Below are positions 56,405 through 64,000 of a stretch of DNA of 64,000 bases, one piece after another. The translations under genes and the position numbers were made by a program. How positions within the stretch are numbered: the stretch's first letter is position 1; each line of letters starts with the position of its first letter. Source of the stretch: Fusobacterium ulcerans (GTDB taxonomy: Bacteria > Fusobacteriota > Fusobacteriia > Fusobacteriales > Fusobacteriaceae); NCBI RefSeq assembly GCF_003019675.1, contig NZ_CP028105.1, positions 1,380,282 to 1,444,281 of the forward strand. The letters are read 5' to 3'. The notes beneath the pieces are model-generated. The model was not told the origin of the DNA. It saw nothing but the letters and a program-made list of their open reading frames with translations, and searched no databases.

Positions 56405-56775
56405 ATTTGAAGGAAACAAGTGGAGTAGTATTGGCATACCTTGGAGATGCTGTCTGGGAACTCTGTATAAGAAAATATTGGATAAGTAAAGGACTGAATC
56501 TCCAGAACCTCAATAAAAGAGTTAAGGAGTGTGTCAATGCCAAAAGACAGAGTGTATTATACAAGGAGATAGTTCCTCTATTAGAGGAAAAATATCAGAT
56601 GCTGGGAAACAGGGCAAAAAATGGAAATATAAAGACATTTCCTAAATCATGCTCAGTTTTGGAATATAAAGAAGCAACAGCTTTTGAAGCACTTATAGCT
56701 GGATTTTATGTTGATGGAAGAGAAGATTTGATTGAATTAGCAATAAAAAAATGTATAGAGGGTGAAAAGCGATGA
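56392..56775 (+). CDS. mrnC: Mini-ribonuclease III
   Basis: A 127-residue RNase III catalytic domain without an RNA-binding domain. Conserved acidic segment VVLAYLGDAVWELCIRKYWI and the later EYKEATAFEALIAGFYVDGRED supply metal-binding acids. In Bacillus, Mini-III matures 23S rRNA, which fits the bracketing stem found at the rRNA operon here. It overlaps cysS and its stop overlaps the mreB start by four bases, so translation is coupled. Confidence 0.93.
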   Translation: MEHVDLKETSGVVLAYLGDAVWELCIRKYWISKGLNLQNLNKRVKECVNAKRQSVLYKEIVPLLEEKYQMLGNRAKNGNIKTFPKSCSVLEYKEATAFEALIAGFYVDGREDLIELAIKKCIEGEKR

Positions 56776-57803
56776 GATTATTCCCAAGTTTTAGATTGAA
56801 TAGAAGTATAGGAATCGATTTAGGAACGGCAAATACACTGGTTTATAGTAAAAAACATAAGAAAATAGTTCTAAATGAACCATCAGTAGTGGCGGTAGAA
56901 AGAGAAAGTAGAAAAGTATTGGCAGTAGGAAATGAAGCCAAAGAAATGCTTGGAAAAACTCCAGATACAATTGTAGCTGTAAAACCACTTAGTGAGGGAG
57001 TTATAGCTGACTATGATATTACTGAAGCTATGATAAAATATTTTATTAAAAAGGTTTTTGGGTCATATAATTTTATTATGCCTGAAATTATGATATGTGT
57101 TCCTATTGATGTAACAGGGGTAGAAAAAAGAGCTGTATTGGAAGCTGCTATATCTGCTGGAGCAAAGAGAGCATATCTTATAGAAGAAGCAAGAGCAGCA
57201 GCTCTTGGATCAGGGCTTGATATAGCTGTGCCTGAAGGAAATATGATAATAGATATCGGAGGAGGGTCTACTGACGTAGCTGTCATCTCTCTGGGTGGAA
57301 CAGTAGTAAGTAAAACTATAAGAACTGCTGGAAATAACTTTGATAATGATATCATTAAATATGTAAAGAAAACTCATAATCTTCTTATAGGAGATAAGAC
57401 AGCTGAAGAAATAAAAATAAGAATAGGAACAGCATTGCCTTTAGAGGAAGAGGAAAAAATGACTATAAAAGGTAGAGACCTAATAATTGGACTTCCTAAA
57501 ACAGTGGAGATAACTTCTGAAGAAGTAAGAGAAGCTATAAATGATTCTCTTATGGAAGTTGTAGATTGTGTAAAATATGTTCTTGAAAGAACTCCACCTG
57601 AACTTGCAGCTGATATAGTTGATAAGGGAATAGTTATGGCTGGAGGAGGTTCTCTTATTAGAAACTTCCCAGAAATGATAGCTAAATATACTAACCTAAA
57701 TGTAAAATTAGCTGAAAATCCTCTTGAAAGTGTAGTAAAAGGGGCTGGACTGGCTCTTGATCAGTTAAATATCCTTAGAAAGATAGAGAAGGCTGAAAGA
57801 TAA
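56772..57803 (+). CDS. mreB: Rod-shape protein MreB
   Basis: A 343-residue bacterial actin that guides lateral cell-wall synthesis. The actin fold shows SIGIDLGTANTLVYSK (phosphate 1), EEARAAALGSGLDIAVPEGNMIIDIGGGSTDVAVISLGG (phosphate 2, split here by residues 140-178) and MAGGGSLIRNFPEMI (adenosine). It overlaps mrnC by four bases and holB by one. Usual partners mreC/mreD are not next to it. MreB agrees with a rod or fusiform cell. Confidence 0.95.
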   Translation: MRLFPSFRLNRSIGIDLGTANTLVYSKKHKKIVLNEPSVVAVERESRKVLAVGNEAKEMLGKTPDTIVAVKPLSEGVIADYDITEAMIKYFIKKVFGSYNFIMPEIMICVPIDVTGVEKRAVLEAAISAGAKRAYLIEEARAAALGSGLDIAVPEGNMIIDIGGGSTDVAVISLGGTVVSKTIRTAGNNFDNDIIKYVKKTHNLLIGDKTAEEIKIRIGTALPLEEEEKMTIKGRDLIIGLPKTVEITSEEVREAINDSLMEVVDCVKYVLERTPPELAADIVDKGIVMAGGGSLIRNFPEMIAKYTNLNVKLAENPLESVVKGAGLALDQLNILRKIEKAER

Positions 57804-58714
57804 TGATAAAAGATATCGTTTCTAATGAAGAGGTTAAAACTTTTTTTAGAAATGAACTTAAAGCAGAAAAAAAATCAGGAACATATCTTTTTTATGGAAG
57901 CGATTCAGAACAACTTATGGAGTTTGCTCTTTATTTTACCAAAGGACTATGTTGTGAAACTTTGGAAGGAGATTTTTGTGATACATGCAGTGTATGCAGA
58001 AAGATAGATAAGCTTATCTACAGTGATTTGGAAGTGCTTGATGATTCAAGTGGAATAAAAGTAGATGCTGTAAGAGAGCTTGCATATAAGTCTTCATCCA
58101 GTTCTTATGAAGGCGGAAGAAAGATATTCATACTGAAAGATATACAGAAAATGAAAAAAGAGGCAGGAAACTCTCTTTTAAAACTTATAGAGGAACCTAA
58201 TGAAGGAAGTTTTTTTATTCTTCTCAGCAGTAGCTTAAATATACTTCCTACAATTAAATCAAGAAGTATATTGGTGAAGATAAAGAAGAGAAATGCACAA
58301 GAATTAAATGTAGATGACTTTACATATTCATTTTATATGGGAAACAGTGAAGATATTAAGGGATTTAAAGATTCTGAACTAGATTTAAATAAATCAGAAT
58401 TTTATGGAAATATAGGGAATTTTCTTAAAAAATATACTGAAACTAAAGAATTGGAATATAAAACTGGAATATATAAGTGCATAAGGGATTTTATTAAAGG
58501 AAAATACTATATATCACCTCAGGAAAAGATATTTTTTGTAGAGGAGATAACGAGAGGAACTTCCGACAAAGAGATTTATCGAAAAATAATAGAGTATACT
58601 ATCTATGTATTAGGAGATATGAAAGGTCTGGAAGAGAGACTTACTTTAAAAGGAATGTTAAGATATCCAATCAACATGAAGCTTGTGCTTTTGGAATTAT
58701 TTTTAAAAATTTAA
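57803..58714 (+). CDS. holB: DNA polymerase III clamp-loader subunit delta'
   Basis: A 303-residue AAA+-like protein resembling HolB. The Walker A region is degenerate (YLFYGSDSEQLMEFAL, no GKT), as expected for delta'. The zinc module has CETLEGDFCDTCSVC, and IFILKDIQKMKKEAGNSLLKLIEEPNEGSFFILLSS with the SRC-like SRS follows. It helps load the beta clamp. The start overlaps the mreB stop. Sequence identity to model HolB is modest by eye, so an alternative label is clamp-loader-like ATPase. Confidence 0.85.
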   Translation: MIKDIVSNEEVKTFFRNELKAEKKSGTYLFYGSDSEQLMEFALYFTKGLCCETLEGDFCDTCSVCRKIDKLIYSDLEVLDDSSGIKVDAVRELAYKSSSSSYEGGRKIFILKDIQKMKKEAGNSLLKLIEEPNEGSFFILLSSSLNILPTIKSRSILVKIKKRNAQELNVDDFTYSFYMGNSEDIKGFKDSELDLNKSEFYGNIGNFLKKYTETKELEYKTGIYKCIRDFIKGKYYISPQEKIFFVEEITRGTSDKEIYRKIIEYTIYVLGDMKGLEERLTLKGMLRYPINMKLVLLELFLKI

Positions 58715-58774
58715 AAATTAAAATTATTTTTATGACTTTTCATTAAAATGGAATTGATAAAAAAATAGAATTTT

Positions 58775-58817
58775 AAAAAGACTCTGGCATTGAAATTAAA
58801 TTGTTGGAGTCTTTTTT
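58775..58817 (+). terminator. Terminator after holB
   Basis: AAAAAGACTC (58775-58784) pairs with GAGTCTTTTT (58807-58816), followed by more T residues. Confidence 0.8.
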
Positions 58818-58913
58818 CATTGTAAAATATTTATTTTTTGTACTAAAAAGTTTAGAATACTAAAATAATTTTTTGATAATTTTATCAGAAAAACTGAAAA
58901 GAAAATACTTTGT

Positions 58914-58953
58914 ATAGATATCTATTTTCATTCTAAGGCAAAAGTGATATAAT
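58914..58953 (+). promoter_or_regulatory. Promoter and palindrome before the RraA-like gene
   Basis: TTTTCA (58925-58930), a 17-base spacer and TATAAT (58948-58953). The perfect palindrome ATAGATATCTAT (58914-58925) touches the -35 box and could bind a regulator such as the AraC protein encoded next. Confidence 0.5.
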
Positions 58954-58981
58954 CAAAATATCTACTAAATAAGGGGGAAAT

Positions 58982-59650
58982 ATGATGAAAGAGTGGAATA
59001 ATGATAAGGAACTTTTTGAGCTTGTAAAGAGAGAGCTTTACACACCAGTAATTGGAGATATATTAGATGGAATGGGGTATTACCATCAAATTCTATTTCC
59101 AGAAATACAGCCTGCACTTTTAGATATGAAGATAGCAGGAAGAGCTATGCCAGTAAATATGATAGATGTATATGGAGAGCAAAGTGAGCCTTTTGGAAAA
59201 TTAACTGAGGCATTGGATCAACTGCAAGAGGGAGATGTATACATAGCTCATGGAGGAAATATGAGATGTGCTTACTGGGGAGAAATACTTACAGCAACAG
59301 CTAAAAAAAGAGGAGCAGCAGGGGCTGTAATAAATGGATACCACAGAGATACTAAAATGATGCTTGAACAAAATTTTCCAGTATTCAGTAGAGGAAGATT
59401 TGCACAGGATTCATCAGTAAGAACTAAAATAGTTGATTACAGATGTCCTATTGAAATAGGAGCTGTATGGATAAATCCAGGTGATTTAGTAGTTGCAGAT
59501 ATGGATGGAGTACTTATTGTTCCTAAAAATATAGAGGAAGAAGTAATAGTTAAATCATTGGAAAAAGTAAGAGCAGAAAAGAAAGTAAGAGAAGAGATAG
59601 AAAATGGAATGTCTAGTACAGATGCATTTAAAAAATATGGAGTATTATAG
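58982..59650 (+). CDS. RraA-family protein (possible aldolase/decarboxylase)
   Basis: A 222-residue member of the RraA/HMG-aldolase fold. [53 protein letters not shown] (glycines and Arg that bind oxaloacetate-like acids) and [18 protein letters not shown] match the family. Members either inhibit RNase E or act as 4-hydroxy-4-methyl-2-oxoglutarate aldolases. Without an rne context an aldolase or decarboxylase of a keto acid is more likely. The start is ATG 58982 (or 58985) after AGGGGG. An AraC regulator follows five bases later. Confidence 0.85.
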   Translation: MMKEWNNDKELFELVKRELYTPVIGDILDGMGYYHQILFPEIQPALLDMKIAGRAMPVNMIDVYGEQSEPFGKLTEALDQLQEGDVYIAHGGNMRCAYWGEILTATAKKRGAAGAVINGYHRDTKMMLEQNFPVFSRGRFAQDSSVRTKIVDYRCPIEIGAVWINPGDLVVADMDGVLIVPKNIEEEVIVKSLEKVRAEKKVREEIENGMSSTDAFKKYGVL

Positions 59651-59655
59651 AATTT

Positions 59656-60414
59656 ATGGATAAAGATAGAAAAGATATGGAAAAAAATATACTTACAGAC
59701 TATACAGAGGATATCTTTTCTCAAAGAGAAAATGATGAATATCATATATCTATCCGTTATGAAAGAGAACTTATGGATGCTGTAAAATGTGGAGATGTAG
59801 AAAGACTGAAAAAGATTTCTCTGAAAAAATATCAGGGAAATGTTGGAAGATTATCAGATGATCCAATAAAAAATTTTAGATATTTTGCAATCTGCTGTGT
59901 GACTCTTTTTACTAGGGCAGCTATGGAGGGAGGAGTCTCTCCTGAAAATGCTTTTGCTCTGAGTGATGCTTGTATCAGAAAACTTGATAAAAGTACCACA
60001 GAGGAAGAGATACAAAAGAGTATGGACTATGCCAAAGAAAAATTTGGACAATTGGTAAATGAGAGCAACAGCCAGAAAGGGAATAGCAAAATACTGGAAA
60101 AGATTAAAAGATACATATTCAAACATCTTCATAAAAAAATAAGTGTAGAAGAAATGGCACGTGAACTTGGAATGAACAAGGAATATCTTTCTCATATTTT
60201 TCATAAGCTGGAAGGAAAAACGATTGTGAACTATATTCAGCAGGAAAAAATTAGAGAGGGAGAGAATCTCTTGAAATATTCAGAACATGAAGTAGCAACT
60301 ATCAGCAGCTATTTAGGATTTAGTTCTCAAAGCTATTTTAATACAGTATTTAAAAAATACACTGGAATGACACCAGCAAAATATAGGGCAGTTCATCAGA
60401 GAGAAATTTATTAA
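59656..60414 (+). CDS. AraC-family regulator
   Basis: A 252-residue regulator of the type with an N-terminal helical domain that contains FTRAAMEGGVSPENAFALSDACIRKLDK, common in AraC proteins of Firmicutes and Fusobacteria. The DNA-binding domain at the C-terminus has two helix-turn-helix units: VEEMARELGMNKEYLSHIFHK and VATISSYLGFSSQSYFNTVFKKYTGMTPAKYR. It is translated just after the RraA-like gene without a strong Shine-Dalgarno sequence, so coupling is likely. It may control its own operon or the adjacent 6-phospho-glucosidase. Confidence 0.9.
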   Translation: MDKDRKDMEKNILTDYTEDIFSQRENDEYHISIRYERELMDAVKCGDVERLKKISLKKYQGNVGRLSDDPIKNFRYFAICCVTLFTRAAMEGGVSPENAFALSDACIRKLDKSTTEEEIQKSMDYAKEKFGQLVNESNSQKGNSKILEKIKRYIFKHLHKKISVEEMARELGMNKEYLSHIFHKLEGKTIVNYIQQEKIREGENLLKYSEHEVATISSYLGFSSQSYFNTVFKKYTGMTPAKYRAVHQREIY

Positions 60415-60430
60415 AAACAAAGAATATTAA

Positions 60431-60472
60431 AAAGATGCAAAGAAAATTGAAATATTTCTGCATCTTTTTTTT
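60431..60472 (+). terminator. Terminator after the AraC gene
   Basis: AAAGATGCA (60431-60439) pairs with TGCATCTTT (60459-60467), followed by a T run. Confidence 0.85.
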
Positions 60473-60490
60473 ATATAATAGAAGTATTAA

Positions 60491-61948
<1,458 letters not shown>

Positions 61949-61981
61949 AGCAATAAATAAATTAAATTGGTTATTAAAAAT

Positions 61982-62038
61982 AGGAGATAAAAAGTTAGAT
62001 TAAATTTTATATTTCTGCTTTTAAGGTCTCCTTTTTTT
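61982..62038 (+). terminator. Terminator after the GH1 gene
   Basis: AGGAGA (61982-61987) pairs with TCTCCT (62027-62032) across a long AT-rich loop, followed by T residues. Moderate support. Confidence 0.55.
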
Positions 62039-62113
62039 AATAAAGGAAGAAATTTTATGAGTATGCTAAAATAGCTAGTTAGGAGAAATGAAGAATAATT
62101 TGAATAAAAAAAC

Positions 62114-62142
62114 TTGCAACGTTCTATTAGATATATTATAAT
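62114..62142 (+). promoter_or_regulatory. Promoter of the periplasmic-binding GGDEF gene; gap 62039-62331
   Basis: TTGCAA (62114-62119), a 17-base spacer and perfect TATAAT (62137-62142). The leader of about 180 bases has no gene. A stretch near 62228-62286 reads as a short stop-bounded frame without a start and is probably chance. Confidence 0.65.
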
Positions 62143-62331
62143 GGAAATGTTCTGTTTTTAAGCTGTAAATTGTTTTTTTTATGTAGGGTAGATATAAAGA
62201 TATTCATGAAGTAACTAAAAATTAATATAAAATCAGAAAATTTAAATTTAGAAGACTGTGAAGATATAGCAAGGGAGATACTGTAAAAAAGAGAATATTA
62301 TATAAGATTATAGTATTTTTGGGGGAGGAGT

Positions 62332-64000
62332 GTGAAGAGAATAGATTTTTTAAAGAAAAAAATATTTTTTGGAGTTATTCCAATTTTTATTATATTATTT
62401 GCTTTGCTTTTCATTTTAATGAAGACATTTATTTTAGAAAAACCAGTTAATAATAAAATAATTGCTAAAAATATTTTTAAAAGAACAATGATAGTAGTTG
62501 CAGATATTGATTATGAACCTTATTCTTTTATAAGCGAACAGGGGTGTCCTTCAGGACATGATATTGAATTGGTAAATGCTCTTGCTAATAAAATGGAGTA
62601 TAATTTAGAGATTAGATTAATGAAATGGAAAGATTGCATTGAAACAGTAATTGCTGGAAGAGCAGATATGATTCTTGGGTTAGATTATAAACCAAAAGAT
62701 TTTCCAGAATTAGCTTTGTCAGCTGCTATATCAAGTGATCCTTTTGTTTGTTTTGGAAAAAAACATTATAAATCTATTCATGAACTTCATGAGAAAAAAT
62801 TAGCATCCCTTGAAAATAGTGGATGTAAATCAGAATTTTTAGAGCCATATGAATTAGTAGAGAATACAAAAGAGTATGGAACTTATACAGAAGTATTACA
62901 ATCAGTTATTTCTGGAGAAAATGATTATGCTCTTGTAAGATATTCAGTAGGAAGACGCATACTGGCAAAACAGGGAATTCACTCTGTCTCAGCAGTAGGA
63001 CCTAAGATGACAAATACTTCTATGTGTATAGGAGTTAGTAGGAAAAGTTCGATTTCTATTGAAGAGGTTAATAAAAATTTAAGGGAATTGATGCATAATG
63101 GAGTTGTAGAGGAACTATCAAAAAAATGGTTAGGTCATTATGTAGAGCTTATTGAATTTAAAGATTTTATAAAAGAATATTGGTATATAGGTTTTATAGC
63201 TGTGAGTTTGATATTGCTTTATTTAGCATTTTCTATGCTGTATTTCTACAGAAAAAAATCTGAAATAATACTGAATAAAAATGAAAGTATGAAAAGAGTT
63301 CAAGAGTATCAGAATTTTATGATTGATGCAACTCAGGGATTGTATGAAAATATTTATGAGCTTGATATAACTCATAACTGTGCTGGTAGTGATGAAACAA
63401 AAAGATATTTTGAACGTCTGGGAATGTCTGGAGATATTTCTTACGATGAAGCTTTATCTGAAATTGCAAGGCAACAGATAAAGGATGAGTTTGTACAAGG
63501 ATATCTGGATACCTTTAATACTAAAAATGTAATAAAATCATTTAAAGAAGGGATCAATAATCTATCATATGATTTTATGATTACTGCAAATGGAAAAGAT
63601 TATTATTGGCTTAGGATTTCAGCACGTATTTTTTATTGGAAATATGATAACTCTGTTCGTATGCTTACTTTTAGAGAAAATATTGATAAGAGAAAGAGAA
63701 TGGAATTTGAAGCAAAGATGGATGTTTTAACAGGACTTTATAATAAAAAATCATTAGAAGCTCTTATTAAAAAAAGACTTAAAGATGAAAGAAATGAGAA
63801 TAAAGAGTGTGCTTTTATTATTATTGATGTGGATCATTTTAAGTTAGCTAATGATTATTGGGGACATGCTTTTGGAGATAAAGTGCTTTTAAAGATAGCT
63901 GAAAAAATTAAAAATTACTTTAGAAATACAGATATTTTAGGGCGTTTTGGTGGAGATGAATTTGTGGTATTTGTTCAAGATTTTTCTTCTGCTGAATGGC
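62332..64000 (+). CDS. Periplasmic-binding-domain GGDEF protein (3' end outside window)
   Basis: At least 556 residues; the frame is open to the window end. GTG 62332 follows GGGGGAGGAG. A membrane helix (about 12-36) leads to a periplasmic SBP_bac_3-type solute-binding domain (MIVVADIDYEPYSFISEQG...GHDIELVNALANKMEY), as in amino-acid ABC receptors. A second helix (about 284-305) precedes a PAS-like cytoplasmic domain and a GGDEF domain with DVLTGLYNKKSLEAL, DVDHFKLANDYWGHAFGD and RFGGDEF. It should make cyclic-di-GMP in response to an extracellular small molecule, probably an amino acid. The rest of the GGDEF domain is cut. Confidence 0.85.
   Translation, partial: MKRIDFLKKKIFFGVIPIFIILFALLFILMKTFILEKPVNNKIIAKNIFKRTMIVVADIDYEPYSFISEQGCPSGHDIELVNALANKMEYNLEIRLMKWKDCIETVIAGRADMILGLDYKPKDFPELALSAAISSDPFVCFGKKHYKSIHELHEKKLASLENSGCKSEFLEPYELVENTKEYGTYTEVLQSVISGENDYALVRYSVGRRILAKQGIHSVSAVGPKMTNTSMCIGVSRKSSISIEEVNKNLRELMHNGVVEELSKKWLGHYVELIEFKDFIKEYWYIGFIAVSLILLYLAFSMLYFYRKKSEIILNKNESMKRVQEYQNFMIDATQGLYENIYELDITHNCAGSDETKRYFERLGMSGDISYDEALSEIARQQIKDEFVQGYLDTFNTKNVIKSFKEGINNLSYDFMITANGKDYYWLRISARIFYWKYDNSVRMLTFRENIDKRKRMEFEAKMDVLTGLYNKKSLEALIKKRLKDERNENKECAFIIIDVDHFKLANDYWGHAFGDKVLLKIAEKIKNYFRNTDILGRFGGDEFVVFVQDFSSAEW

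Noticed and set aside
62228-62286. Short stop-bounded frame reading like a protein C-terminus
   Set aside because: Only about 20 codons, no start or ribosome site; too short to call a gene remnant.

Overview
The window is AT-rich bacterial DNA that reads as a Fusobacterium chromosome, probably from the F. varium / F. ulcerans / F. mortiferum group. That placement rests on memory of the 16S sequence and gene content, not on an alignment. Supporting features are a 16S-23S-5S operon with no tRNA in its spacer, Shine-Dalgarno sequences of the GGAGG type, frequent TTG/GTG starts, a LUD-domain protein, an SLH/coiled-coil envelope protein, GmhB, and an mur-fts cluster lacking murE, ftsW and ftsI. 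There is no IS element, prophage or CRISPR array.

Layout. 1-4650: an unknown gene cut by the window edge, a single tRNA-Gln, a leader with inverted repeats and two intrinsic terminators before a methyltransferase, then a DeoR regulator with a HAD phosphatase and a LUD protein. 4651-8003: a cyclic-di-GMP module (REC-GGDEF-EAL, then GGDEF-PAS in the +1 frame, then an Hpt protein) interrupted by one frameshift. 8050-8920: a promoter segment bracketed by 26-bp inverted repeats, followed by two overlapping HU-like genes. 9085-12001: a flavodoxin-like reductase and an unusual pair, a small acidic protein plus an alpha/beta-hydrolase-like protein without the serine nucleophile. 12122-15938: a minus-strand operon of GntP permease, IlvD/Edd dehydratase and GntR regulator. 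16122-24582: housekeeping genes (pgi, tag, M18 peptidase, GNAT, alkaline phosphatase, YibE/F), with an AT-rich repeat region and two small ORFs at 18970-19605.

24683-29652 is a complete rRNA operon with its promoter and the long stems that bracket 16S and 23S. 29784-42169 is a long plus-strand envelope and division cluster: gmhB, murF, mraY, murD, murG, murC, murB, ddl, ftsQ, ftsA, ftsZ, then rpsF-rpsR behind their own promoter and a candidate S6:S18 leader. 42332-48419 holds a diguanylate cyclase whose sensor resembles an ECF transporter S component, and a sigma-54 unit (activator, palindrome, -24/-12 promoter, amidohydrolase, BrnQ carrier). 48435-58817 carries an AraC regulator, rpmB, mutS2, ispD, a nitrilase-family hydrolase, an unknown anchored protein, cysS, mrnC, mreB and holB. 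58982-64000 carries an RraA-like protein, an AraC regulator, a 6-phospho-beta-glucosidase and a truncated periplasmic-binding-domain GGDEF protein.

The best candidates for undescribed biology are the possible invertible promoter before the HU pair (8050-8229), the attenuator-like leader at 1115-1410, the pseudo-hydrolase pair (9866-12001), the CTT-TAA +1 junction in the c-di-GMP gene (6526-6549) and the ECF-S/GGDEF fusion (42332-43708).
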